The notes under the pieces: model-generated
Told to the model about the DNA's origin: nothing
What the model saw: only the letters and a program-made list of their open reading frames with translations
The model's database searches: none
Position numbers and translations under genes: made by a program
Part shown: positions 21,292 through 30,830 of the stretch, piece by piece
Layout of the letters: every line of letters begins with the position of its first letter
Numbering within the stretch: position 1 is the stretch's first letter
NCBI RefSeq assembly: GCF_024323335.1
Contig: NC_066585.1
Coordinates: 84,680,614-84,744,613 of the forward strand
Reading direction: 5' to 3'
DNA from: Lathyrus oleraceus
Taxonomy: Eukaryota; Streptophyta; Magnoliopsida; Fabales; Fabaceae
Length of the DNA stretch: 64,000 nt

Positions 21292-22094
21292 AATTCTGCC
21301 ATGTTCGCTGCTGCTTCGCCTAGCGAAGTTGCAGCGAACTCTCGCCCCAGGTCGCCTAGCGAGCTGCTAGCGAACCTTACGGGTTTTGGGGTTTTCTGCA
21401 TTTTCAAAATTGTTTCCCCAAAACCTGTACATACAAGGTTTCCACAGCAAAACCCAATGATTCCTCATGACAATGAATTGTTCTATGCTATTGGGGATAC
21501 CTAATTTCATGGAAAACCTAAGTAAGAGTAAATCCCCAATTTAAAAACCTAAATGCACAACATTGCAAACTCCCAAAATTGCATGCAACCTCAAGGTTCC
21601 TATCATACCTATCCTATTTACCATTCAAAGTTGGAAATAAATAATGCAACAAAAGAAACATGCAATAGGGCAAACCTTGAGGTTAACGGATTTGGAAAGG
21701 AGAAGTGGGAAGTGTTTGCAAATGACCGACACACAAATGTTGTTGATATGGATGCACGGTAGAAAATTTTGAGAAGGGAAATCGCACACTTCAGCAGAGC
21801 AGTTCAGAAGAATTTTTAGGGTGAGGGCAAAACTGCCCTGCTGAACTGTTTAAATATAACAGTACTGGTGCGCTCGCTACTGCCTCGCCTAGCGAGCAGG
21901 TAGCGAGCGCACTCGCTGCAGACTCGCCTAGCGAGCTGCAAGCGAGCATGACAGCAAGTGCTTTTGCAAATGCAGCACTTGCATGTCATCCAATACTCAT
22001 ACAACATCAAACATAAAACAGGAAATACTTACAATGTTGGGGTGCCTCCCAACTAGCGCTTGTTTAACGTCGGCTAAGCTCGACGGTGCGATGC
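21292..22094 (-). other. Spacer between gag-pol and env-like ORF
   Basis: About 0.8 kb without a coding frame. It holds two clusters of TCGCCTAGCGA motifs (21304-21376 and 21870-21948), and the second is followed on the minus strand by a TATA-like site. Probable intron and leader sequence for a subgenomic env-like transcript. Confidence 0.5.
21849..21948 (-). promoter_or_regulatory. Candidate internal promoter for the env-like ORF
   Basis: The minus strand has TTATATTTAAA (21849-21859) just downstream of two full and several half TCGC/GCGA motifs (21870-21948). This copies the arrangement of the LTR promoter. The env-like start codon is about 620 bp further downstream. Confidence 0.4.
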
Positions 22095-25000
22095 TCACAG
22101 AGGAGCATCGAGCGGCTGAGCACAACTCTCGCGATCCACATGACCGCCGAGATACACTTTCAATCGTTGGCCGTTTACGGTCCAACTGTCTTTCTCGTCC
22201 ATGTCTTCAATGATAACGGCCCCGTACTCTTTGACTTCTTTCACCCGAAATGGCCCGGACCATTTCGATTTCAACTTCCCGGGAAACAACTTCAACCGGG
22301 AGTTGAACAATAAGACCAATTGTCCGGGCATGAATTCTTTGGTTCGGATCTTTTTGTCATGATACTTCTTGGCTTTTTCCTTGTACAACCAACTTGAGTG
22401 GTATGCGGCATTGCGCATCTCCTCCAACTCAAGTAGTTGTACTTTCCTTTTTTCACCGGCCGACTCATTCTCAAAATTTAAAAATTTGAGGGCCCACAAG
22501 GCCTTGTGCTCCAATTCAACCGGCAAATGGCAAGTTTTACCAAATACCAATTGAAAGGGAGTTAGGCCAATTGGAGCTTTAAAGGCCGTACGGTAGGCCC
22601 ATAATGCTTCGTCCAATTTTTGGGACCACTCCTTTTTCGAGTTAGACACGGTTTTCTCGAGGATTCTCTTGATCTCACGATTAGAGACCTCGGCTTGGCC
22701 ATTAGCCTGAGGGTGGTACGGAGTTGTCACCCTATGCGATACACCATAATGTTTTAAAATTGTTTCCAAAGGTGCATTGCAAAAGTGTGACCCTCCGTCA
22801 CTTATCAACACTCGGGGAGTTCCAAAACGGGAAAAGATGTTTTTCTTTAAAAATTTTATCACCGTTTTGGCATCCGCCCGAGGTGAGGCAATCGCCTCAA
22901 CCCACTTAGAGACATAATCAACAGCTACAAGCATGTACTCATTCCCGTAAGAGGGTGGGAAAGGTCCAACAAAATCTATGCCCCAACAATCGAACACTTC
23001 CACTTCTTGGATATTTTGGAGAGGCATCTCATCTCTCTTACCTATCCCACCACTTCTTTGGCAACTGTCACAACTTTGCGCATGGGTATGTGCGTCTTTA
23101 AAAATAGTTGGCCAATAAAATCCCGATTGAAGAATTTTAGTGGCCGTTCTAACCCCATTATAATGACCGCCATAAGGCGAGTTGTGACAATGCCAAAGGA
23201 TGCTCTGGGCTTCATCACCAGTTACGCATCTCCTCAACAGGTTATCGCTACCCAACTTAAACAAGTATGGGTCATCCCAAACATAATACTTCGCATCCGA
23301 AAGGAACTTCCTCTTTTGGTTCGAAGTTAGATCAGCCGGCACACAACCACTAGCCTTGTGGTTTGCAAAGTCTGCAAACCACGGCCTAACTTGAACCTTA
23401 AACAATTTTTCATCAGGAAATTCTTCCCGGATTTCCTTTTCAGATGCGGTAACCTCGACATTCACCAAGCGGGATAAATGATCCGCTACCAAGTTTTCCG
23501 ATCCCTTCTTGTCTTTAATTTCGACATCGAATTCTTGTAACAAGAGGATCCAACGGATGAGCCTTTGCTTCGAATCCGGCTTGGTCAGCAGATATTTAAT
23601 CGCCGCGTGGTCGGTGTACACCACGACTTTAGACCCTATAAGATAGGACCTAAACTTTTCTAGCGCATACACTATTGCGAGTAGTTCTTTTTCCGTTGTG
23701 GCATAATTTATTTGAGCCTCGTTAAGAACCTTACTCGCATAATGTATAGCATGAAAAGTTTTGTCCTTTCTTTGGCCAAGTACCGCTCCAACGGCATAGT
23801 CACTCGCGTCACACATTAATTCAAAATTTTCATTCCAATCGGGAGCGACTATTATTGGAGCGGTAACCAATTTTTCTTTTAAAACCTCGAAAGCTTGCAA
23901 ACAATCGTCGGTGAAGAGAAATACCTGATCTTTGGCGAGTAAATTGCTCAAAGGTTTAGCCACCTTTGAGAAGTCCTTGATGAAGCGCCGGTAGAACCCC
24001 GCGTGCCCCAAAAAACTACGGATGCCCTTCACATTGACCGGAGGGGGTAATTTTTCAATTACATCAACTTTAGCTCTATCCACTTCAAGTCCCCTTTTAG
24101 AGACTTTGTGGCCTAGCACAATCCCCTCGGTCACCATAAAGTGACACTTTTCCCAATTCAGCACCAAATTAGTCTTCACACACCTTTCCAACACCGTCTT
24201 CAAATTTGCCAAGCATAGACTAAACGTCCCACCAAACACCGAGAAGTCATCCATGAAGACTTCCATTGTTTTCTCTATTAGATCGGCAAAAATAGCTTGG
24301 ACACATCGTTGGAATGTCGCCGGCGCATTGCAAAGCCCAAAAGGCATTTTTCTGTATGCGAACACTCCAAACGGACACGTGAAAGCCGTCTTCTCATGAT
24401 CAACCGGGTCAACCGCAATTTGGTTGTACCCGGAGTAGCCGTCTAAAAAACAGTAGTATTGTTGGCCCGATAGTCTTTCAAGCATTTGATCCATAAATGG
24501 GAGTGGAAAATGGTCCTTACGAGTTGCGGTATTCAACCGTCTATAATCTATACACATTCTCCATCCCGTGGCAACTTTAGTCGGGATCAATTCGTCTTTG
24601 GCATTACGGATTACGGTCATTCCACCCTTCTTCGGAACCACGTGCACGGGACTAACCCACGGACTATCCGAGATCGGGTAAATCATTCCCGCATCCAAAA
24701 GCTTCACCACTTCCTTTCTTACAACCTCTTTCATCGTAGGATTTAAGCGGCGTTGTGGTTGAGCCACCGGCTTGAAATCCTCCTCCATCAAAATCTTGTG
24801 CATACAATAGGATGGACTAATTCCTTTAAGATCGGAAAGAGTCCAACCCATAGCTTCTTGATTTGTCTTTAGCACAAATATGAGACGGGCTTCTTCTTCA
24901 ATTGTCAAAAGGTTGCTTATGATAACCGGCTTGTCCTCGGTATCATCAAGGAATACATATTTCAACGTCGAAGGTAACTCTTTTAATTCAATTGACGCTT

Positions 25001-27662
25001 TCTCGTCAATTACCTCCTTCTTCAAATTTTCTTCCTCTACTTCCCACGGTTGTAGGTCTTCCAAGCTATCAAATTCCTTCAAGCATTCCTCAAGAGCTAG
25101 CTCCTCTTCAACAGTGAAAACCTCCAATGAGTCGTCGAGAGCTAACTCCATAGGAGATATCTCGTGAATATGCTTTGAAACTTCCATAATAGCGTCTTCG
25201 ATCACATCGATTCGAAAGCTATCATGTCTATCCTTGGAATGCTTCATCGCCTCGAATAGATCAAAGGTGACCTCCTCATTTTGAACACGCACCTTCATTA
25301 AACCGTCATCAACATCAATCATCATTCTTGCGGTCTTCATGAATGGTCGGCCCAATATGAGCGGAGCATCATCATCTTCCTCCATATCAATTACAATGAA
25401 ATCCACCGGGAAGAAGAACTTGTCGACCTTCACCAACACATCTTGGGCTACGCCATGAGGATGGGTCGTCGACTTATCCGCCAATTGTAATGTCATTCGG
25501 ATGGACTTAATCTCGATGTTGCCAAGCCTCTTGATAATTGACAAAGGTATAAGATTTATGCTCGACCCCAAGTCAATAAGTCCCTTTCCGACATACACAT
25601 CACCAATTTTAACCGGCAATGTAACTCTTCCCGGATCAACCTCTTTCTTAGGAAGCGTCCTTTGAATGATGGCACTACAGCTCGCATCAAGGACGATGGT
25701 CTCCGGTTCCGTATACCTCCGCTTTTTGGTTAGTATGTCCTTCATGAACTTGGCATACTTTGGCATTTGTTCCAAAGCTTCAGCAAACGGAATGTTTATT
25801 TGTAATTGCTTAAAAATATCCATGAACCGGGCGTAATGCCGTTCATTCTCCCTTTTTGACGGGGCATGAGGGTAAGGAAGGTTTTGGACAGGAGTAGCGC
25901 TCACTACCTCCTTCCCTTTCGCTATTCTAGCGCTTTTCCATCTCGGCTTCTTCACTACCTCCCTTATTACCTCATCATTTTTATTCTCCTCAATCTCCAC
26001 ATTTTTTTCATTTTCAACTTCACCATTATTTTTATTCTTTTCAACTACTTCCTCATCACTCCACACTCCTACTTCACCATCAACATTTTCTTCCACTATT
26101 TCCTCCTCAATCTCCTTCTCTTTCTCTCTTTTTTCACTCGCCATTCTTTTTTCGTTTTCACTACCCAACTCCCTTCCACTTCTCGTCACAATCACCTTAC
26201 AATGCTCCTTAGGATTTGTTTGCGTATTGGCCGAGAAAGAAGGACCGGTTTGTTGTTCAGCTAGTTGCTTGGCAAGTTGCCCCACTTGAGTTTCAAGATT
26301 TTTTATGGCCGCGTCATTACTCTTTTGATTGGCCATTGACATTTGCATGAATTGCGTCAATGTCTCTTCCAATTTAGAATTGACTACCGGCGGTTGTTGA
26401 GATTGATACGGATTTTGGGGAGGATTTTGACGGCTAGAAGAACCACCTCCATAACCTTGGTTATGATAATAGTTGCTTCTAGGTTGGAACCCTTGGTTCC
26501 CTTGGAATTGTTGTTGTGGTTGTTGTTGTTGAGGGTGCGGTTGATATGGTTGTTGTTGTCTTGGTTGATAGTCCCGTTGATTGGCCATATAGTTCACTTC
26601 GTCAAAGCCGGGAGGTGGACAGAATCCGGTGTCATGTTCACCTTTACAAAGTTCACAACAAGCTATTTGTTTAGCTTTTGACGGTTCTCTTAACTCTTTG
26701 ATTTGTTGCGTTAAAAGTTCCACTTGTTGTGAGATGAGCTTGTTTTGGGCAAGTATGGCATCATTCGTCCCTAACTCAAGCACTCCCGCCTTCTTCAAAG
26801 AATTTCCACGACTTTGACTTTGAAGATCATTCAAAGCCATACGGTTGATAATGTTGGTGGCTTCTTCGGCACTTTTTGACATCAACGAGCCACCCGAGGT
26901 GGCATCCAACAACGTCTTACAGTTTGGTTGAAGTCCATTTCGGAAGATATGGATTTGAGTTAATTCATCAAATCCATGCCCTTTACATTTCCTAAGCATG
27001 GACTTGAATCTCTCCCACGCTTCATTCAACGATTCACTGGTTCCTTGAGAAAACACCGAGATGGCCGTCTTTGATTCCATGAATCGGTTATGAGAGAAAA
27101 ATCTTTCAATGAATTTCTCCTCTAACACATTCCAATCTGTCATTACGGCAGGTGTTTGATCAAGATACCAATCCTTTGCTTTACCGAGCAAAGCGTGAGG
27201 AAATAAACGTCTGAACAACGGAAGCTCCTGAGCCTGATCCACTCCGGCAGCCAATGCTATCTCATAGAATTTTGTGAGAAAAGCAAATGGGTCTTCATGG
27301 TCCATTCCGGTGAATGGACTCCCATACAATAAATTCAGAGTTCCCGTCTTCATCTCAGCTTGCCTTCCAGTTTGGTTGGCAAACTGAGCGGTGTTCCTTG
27401 GACTGTTGATACATGGAGTAGAGATCGGTGGTGGTGGTTGTGGCTCCATGTTTGGTACAAATGTGTGTGGATTGGTGGTTGAAGAACTTTCTCCTTGCTC
27501 TTGGCGTTGCCTAGCCTGTTGCCTCCTACGTCTTGTTTTGCTATTGAGCCTCCTTGCGGTTCTCTCGATCTCAGGATCAAAAAGAAGTTCGTCCACAGGG
27601 ATTTTCCCTCGCATAAAACGTAAGCTGCACACTAAACCAAACGAATTACAAGCACAAGTCAA
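22095..27662 (-). CDS. gag-pol: Gag-pol polyprotein of the Cyclops-like element
   Basis: A single uninterrupted frame of 1855 codons encodes all enzymes for reverse transcription and integration. Gag/capsid lies at about residues 100-290 ('GMDHEDPFAFLTKFYEI', 'KDWYLDQTP'), followed by a C-x2-C-x3-H-x4-C knuckle ('CELCKGEHDTGFC') and Gln-rich and acidic linkers. The aspartic protease has DLGSS (D697). RT spans about 935-1180 with 'VFMDDFSVFG' (D1138, D1139). RNase H has 'LMCDASDYAVGAVL' and 'YTDHAAIKYLL'. Integrase (about 1470-1740) has 'WGIDFVGPFPP', 'LISDGGSHF' and 'GQAEVSNREI', then a GPF tail. The ORF opens at 27662; the second Met at residue 17 ('MRGKIPVDELLFDPE') is the usual Athila start and may be the real one. 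All catalytic acids I can place are present, so this copy may be active. Gag and pol share one frame, as is usual for Athila. Confidence 0.92.
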   Translation of the reverse strand: MTCACNSFGLVCSLRFMRGKIPVDELLFDPEIERTARRLNSKTRRRRQQARQRQEQGESSSTTNPHTFVPNMEPQPPPPISTPCINSPRNTAQFANQTGRQAEMKTGTLNLLYGSPFTGMDHEDPFAFLTKFYEIALAAGVDQAQELPLFRRLFPHALLGKAKDWYLDQTPAVMTDWNVLEEKFIERFFSHNRFMESKTAISVFSQGTSESLNEAWERFKSMLRKCKGHGFDELTQIHIFRNGLQPNCKTLLDATSGGSLMSKSAEEATNIINRMALNDLQSQSRGNSLKKAGVLELGTNDAILAQNKLISQQVELLTQQIKELREPSKAKQIACCELCKGEHDTGFCPPPGFDEVNYMANQRDYQPRQQQPYQPHPQQQQPQQQFQGNQGFQPRSNYYHNQGYGGGSSSRQNPPQNPYQSQQPPVVNSKLEETLTQFMQMSMANQKSNDAAIKNLETQVGQLAKQLAEQQTGPSFSANTQTNPKEHCKVIVTRSGRELGSENEKRMASEKREKEKEIEEEIVEENVDGEVGVWSDEEVVEKNKNNGEVENEKNVEIEENKNDEVIREVVKKPRWKSARIAKGKEVVSATPVQNLPYPHAPSKRENERHYARFMDIFKQLQINIPFAEALEQMPKYAKFMKDILTKKRRYTEPETIVLDASCSAIIQRTLPKKEVDPGRVTLPVKIGDVYVGKGLIDLGSSINLIPLSIIKRLGNIEIKSIRMTLQLADKSTTHPHGVAQDVLVKVDKFFFPVDFIVIDMEEDDDAPLILGRPFMKTARMMIDVDDGLMKVRVQNEEVTFDLFEAMKHSKDRHDSFRIDVIEDAIMEVSKHIHEISPMELALDDSLEVFTVEEELALEECLKEFDSLEDLQPWEVEEENLKKEVIDEKASIELKELPSTLKYVFLDDTEDKPVIISNLLTIEEEARLIFVLKTNQEAMGWTLSDLKGISPSYCMHKILMEEDFKPVAQPQRRLNPTMKEVVRKEVVKLLDAGMIYPISDSPWVSPVHVVPKKGGMTVIRNAKDELIPTKVATGWRMCIDYRRLNTATRKDHFPLPFMDQMLERLSGQQYYCFLDGYSGYNQIAVDPVDHEKTAFTCPFGVFAYRKMPFGLCNAPATFQRCVQAIFADLIEKTMEVFMDDFSVFGGTFSLCLANLKTVLERCVKTNLVLNWEKCHFMVTEGIVLGHKVSKRGLEVDRAKVDVIEKLPPPVNVKGIRSFLGHAGFYRRFIKDFSKVAKPLSNLLAKDQVFLFTDDCLQAFEVLKEKLVTAPIIVAPDWNENFELMCDASDYAVGAVLGQRKDKTFHAIHYASKVLNEAQINYATTEKELLAIVYALEKFRSYLIGSKVVVYTDHAAIKYLLTKPDSKQRLIRWILLLQEFDVEIKDKKGSENLVADHLSRLVNVEVTASEKEIREEFPDEKLFKVQVRPWFADFANHKASGCVPADLTSNQKRKFLSDAKYYVWDDPYLFKLGSDNLLRRCVTGDEAQSILWHCHNSPYGGHYNGVRTATKILQSGFYWPTIFKDAHTHAQSCDSCQRSGGIGKRDEMPLQNIQEVEVFDCWGIDFVGPFPPSYGNEYMLVAVDYVSKWVEAIASPRADAKTVIKFLKKNIFSRFGTPRVLISDGGSHFCNAPLETILKHYGVSHRVTTPYHPQANGQAEVSNREIKRILEKTVSNSKKEWSQKLDEALWAYRTAFKAPIGLTPFQLVFGKTCHLPVELEHKALWALKFLNFENESAGEKRKVQLLELEEMRNAAYHSSWLYKEKAKKYHDKKIRTKEFMPGQLVLLFNSRLKLFPGKLKSKWSGPFRVKEVKEYGAVIIEDMDEKDSWTVNGQRLKVYLGGHVDRESCAQPLDAPL

Positions 27663-27719
27663 AAATTCACAAGCTAAAACTTAAACAACCAATGCGATGC
27701 TCGCAATATCAATTTACAA

Positions 27720-27737
27720 TCCCCGGCAACGGCGCCA
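27720..27737 (-). other. Primer-binding site of the Cyclops-like element (tRNA-Asp)
   Basis: The plus strand reads tccccggcaacggcgcca, identical to the 3' end of plant tRNA-Asp(GUC) as I know it, so the minus (sense) strand is its complement. Three bases (ttt) separate it from the LTR. Confidence 0.85.
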
Positions 27738-27740
27738 TTT

Positions 27741-29207
27741 TGTTGAAAGGACAGTTTTGAAGTGTCGGGTTTTTGTTATCGTATCCACAGAGATTGTAAG
27801 ATATCACTGCCGTTCAATGGTTGAATTAATCTTAACTTATAGTAACACTAGGGTTTTGGGTTTTAATCAAGTTATCTTGCATACAAAGTAATTAATTGCG
27901 GTAAAAGTTACGTTTTGATTAATATGAGAAATATTGTCAGAGTTAGGTTTCAATGATTACACTTGCTTTGCATGTTTTTGCACGGTCAACAATATTATAA
28001 ACTCCTTTAGATGATAAATAATTTCACAAAGTCCTCTCAATGCGTTTCTCTCGAACACCCATTGTGAGTTTTGTCATTTTGATCCATTGTTTCTCTCGAA
28101 CACAATCTATCAAAAAGACAACGTTTTGGTTCAACCTTATGGTGAACAAAATCATTCGTTACTATCTCTAGCTCACAAACAAGTTTGGATGAAAACCTAG
28201 GTCAAGAATCGGTAAACATCTCTCGATCAAATACCAACACAAAGAGTTTTAAATAGAAACAAAGTTTTCATCATATATTTACCGTTAAAGAGTTTACATA
28301 TGAGGATCCTTACATTTACACACAAAGCTTGGAAATCACCTACATCTAACCTTGACAAATGGAGACTTAGCTACTCATTTTCATGGTAGCTTGGTCGGCA
28401 AGTAAGAAAAGAGGGTTGATCAACATCCAAGTCGAATGATCGAAGTTGGATGGGAATCCACCTTCTTTTTGTGGAAGATGGTTGCTAGATGAAGAGAAAT
28501 GAAATTAGGGCATAAAATCCCCCACAAAGCAATGCTGTAAAATATCTAAGAGAAAAGTACAAAAAATGGAAAAGTTGGTAAAAAGTGGTCTAGTGGCACC
28601 TGCTACTTATAGACAAGTGCAGAACTGTCACGTTCGCTAGGCGAGCAGAATGGCTCGCCTAGCGAAGGCCAAAAATGGGCACAAAATGCCCCTGCGCCCA
28701 GAGAAAACTGGGCCTGTGGAACTGTCATGTTCGCCTAGCGAACAGACCTTCGCCTAGCGAAGCACTCGCTTCAACCTTCGCCCCAGCGAGGTTGAAAGGT
28801 TTTGCTACTGGAATGCTCGCTGGGGACTCGCTAGAGCCTCGCCTAGCGAGCTAGTGCTGGCTGCTCATTTCACCAAAACAGACTGAATTCGCTGCCACTT
28901 CGCCTTCAGTTCGCCTAGCGAATTAATTAACCAATTTACTGGAGCCTTTCGCCAGGAGCTCGCCTAGCGAGCTGGCAGATAGAATGCTTGTTTGCTTTGG
29001 TTCCTTTGCCAATTTTGTTGTGTCCTCCTTATCAATTAATTCATGCCTTTCCTGCACAATAATCACACACATCAAAGGCACCAAGCTTGTTTATCAATGT
29101 AATGCATTCCATGTAAAATGAATGTGGTTTTGGCAATTTTAGCAAGGCAAAAGAGTGAAAGATGCCCACATATGATAGCTCAAATAAGCACTTTTGGGCA
29201 TCTAACA
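27741..29207 (-). repeat. 5' LTR of the Cyclops-like element
   Basis: 1,467 bp. It is identical by eye to the other LTR except for a 32-bp deletion at the tcgcctagcga repeat near 28970, where the deleted segment was bounded by a 12-bp direct repeat (ctcgcctagcga). Confidence 0.92.
28605..28970 (-). promoter_or_regulatory. Putative U3 promoter of the Cyclops-like element (5' LTR)
   Basis: Minus-strand TCTATAAGTA at 28605-28614 lies about 20 bp downstream of an array of seven TCGC(CTA/TAG)GCGA motifs at 28634-28970. The LTR starts at 29207, so the TATA box is about 600 bp into it. Confidence 0.6.
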
Positions 29208-29212
29208 GAGCT
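29208..29212. repeat. Target site duplication gagct, right copy (Cyclops insertion)
   Basis: It matches 16984-16988. After it the SIRE leader continues with ccgactctgtt. Confidence 0.9.
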
Positions 29213-29279
29213 CCGACTCTGTTATTGATTTTCTAATCAAACACTTAACAGTGTAGAGAGATCCAGTACGAGAAAAATT

Positions 29280-30830
29280 ATGGCCCACTCAAATGAAAAA
29301 GATAGTTACAATGCTAAGCCTCCTGTTTTTGATGGAGAGAAGTTTGACTACTGGAAAGATAGAATTGAAAGTTTCTTTCTGGGTTATGATGCTGACCTCT
29401 GGGACATTGTCACAGATGGATACACACCTCCAGTCTTAGAAAATGGAGCTGAAGTTCCCAGAAATAAGATGTCAGAAGATCAGAAACGTGTCTTCAAAAA
29501 TCACCACAAGGCCAGAACCATACTTCTCAATGTTATATCGTACAACGAATATGAAAAGATCACCAACAGAGAGACAACCAAAGATATACTTGACTCTCTG
29601 AAGATGACTCATGAAGGAAACTCTCAGGTCAAAGAGACAAAGGCTCTGGCGCTTATTCAGAAGTATGAAGCCTTCAAAATGGAAGATGACGAAGCTATAG
29701 AGGCTATGTTTTCTAGATTCCAAACTCTTATTGCAGGTCTCAAGGTTCTAGACAAAGGATATACAACTGCAGATCACGTCAAAAAGATAGTCAGAAGTCT
29801 GCCAAAGAAATGGAGACCTATGGTTACTGCTCTGAAACTGTCAAAGGATCTGAACAATATCAGCCTTGAAGAACTTGTCAGTTCCCTCAGAATCCATGAG
29901 ATAGAACTAGAGGAAGATGAGCCTCAGAAAAGGAACAAGTCTGTAGCATTGAAGTCCAGACCTGAAAGACGCAAACCTGACAGAACCAAAGCTCTCCAGG
30001 CAGAAACTGAAGATACTGACGACTCTGAACCAGAAGATTCTGATGATGAAGAAGAATTGTCCCTACTAACCAGAAGAGTTAAACAACTCTGGAAAAAGAG
30101 GAACAACAACTTCAGAAGACCAAGACCCAGAGGGGATCGATCAGAATCAACTTCAAAAGGTAAAACTAACAAAGATATTACCTGTTATGAATGTAAAGAA
30201 ACAGGTCATTACAGGAATGAATGCCCCAAGCTAAAGAAGGACAACTCTAGAAAAGAAAACTTCAAGAAAAATACCTTCAGGACAAAGAAAGGACTGATGG
30301 CTACCTGGGATGATAGTGAATCTGGATCATCAGAATCTGACTCTGATGAACAGGCCAACGTGGCACTTATGGCTACCACATCCAGGAGTAGCTCAGATGA
30401 AGAATCTGAAGAGGTATTTTCTGAACTTTCTCGATCTGATCTAGAATCTTGTTTGTCAGAAACTCTTAGCTCATATCAGAAATTAAAACAAAAGTTTAAA
30501 AACATTAAAGGCTGTCTTAAAGTAAAATTTGAAGAATGTATTGAACTTGAGATGACAATTCTAGCACGAGAAGATACGATTAGATCTTTAACATTAGAAA
30601 GAGATGGAGCAAAGAGAAAAAGCTTAGAATTAGAAGCAGCGTTGTCTCAAGCACCACAAACTTCAAATAAAATAATTTATAAATACGAAGAAGCCTTTCA
30701 AGAATTTCTGAAAAATGGGATAGATAGGAGTATTATGGCATCCATGATTTATGGAGTAAGTCAGAACAATAAAAAGGGAATTGGGTATGATCCTAAGGAA
30801 GATAAAACTTCTATCAGTAACCAACTTAAA
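29280..30830 (+). pseudogene. gag: SIRE gag (nucleocapsid and capsid), frameshifted at its 3' end
   Basis: It starts with ATG in aaaattATGGCC about 70 bp after the resumed leader. Residues 1-230 form the copia-type gag domain ('PPVFDGEKFDYWKDRIESF', 'TILLNVISYNEYEKI', 'GLKVLDKGYTTADHVKKI'). A basic and acidic linker follows, then a CCHC knuckle 'CYECKETGHYRNEC' (C-x2-C-x4-H-x4-C, residues 302-315), and then a Ser/Asp/Glu-rich and coiled-coil extension typical of the long SIRE gag. The frame is good to about 30825-30835. There homology moves to the next phase, and the original frame ends at 30878. The protein packages element RNA. The frameshift separates gag from pol in this copy. Confidence 0.85.

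Larger units (their letters stand above)
16989..29207 (-). mobile_element. Complete Cyclops-like Athila-lineage element (12,219 bp)
   Basis: LTRs at 16989-18487 and 27741-29207, the gagct duplication, an exact tRNA-Asp PBS, an uninterrupted gag-pol and a downstream env-like ORF make a complete element on the minus strand. Total size, about 1.5-kb LTRs and the 423-codon second ORF agree with what I recall of pea Cyclops-2. I saw no substitution between the two LTRs by eye, only a 32-bp deletion in the right copy, so the insertion should be very recent and the element may be autonomous. Confidence 0.9.

Noticed and set aside
25866..26681. Leu/Ile-rich plus-strand ORFs
   Set aside because: They are antisense shadows of the acidic, Asn- and Gln-rich linkers of the Cyclops gag-pol. 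The same applies to 5169-5827 opposite Athila A.
27720..27737. tRNA-Asp gene
   Set aside because: Only the 18-nt 3' end is present and it sits at the primer-binding position of the element. There is no tRNA body.
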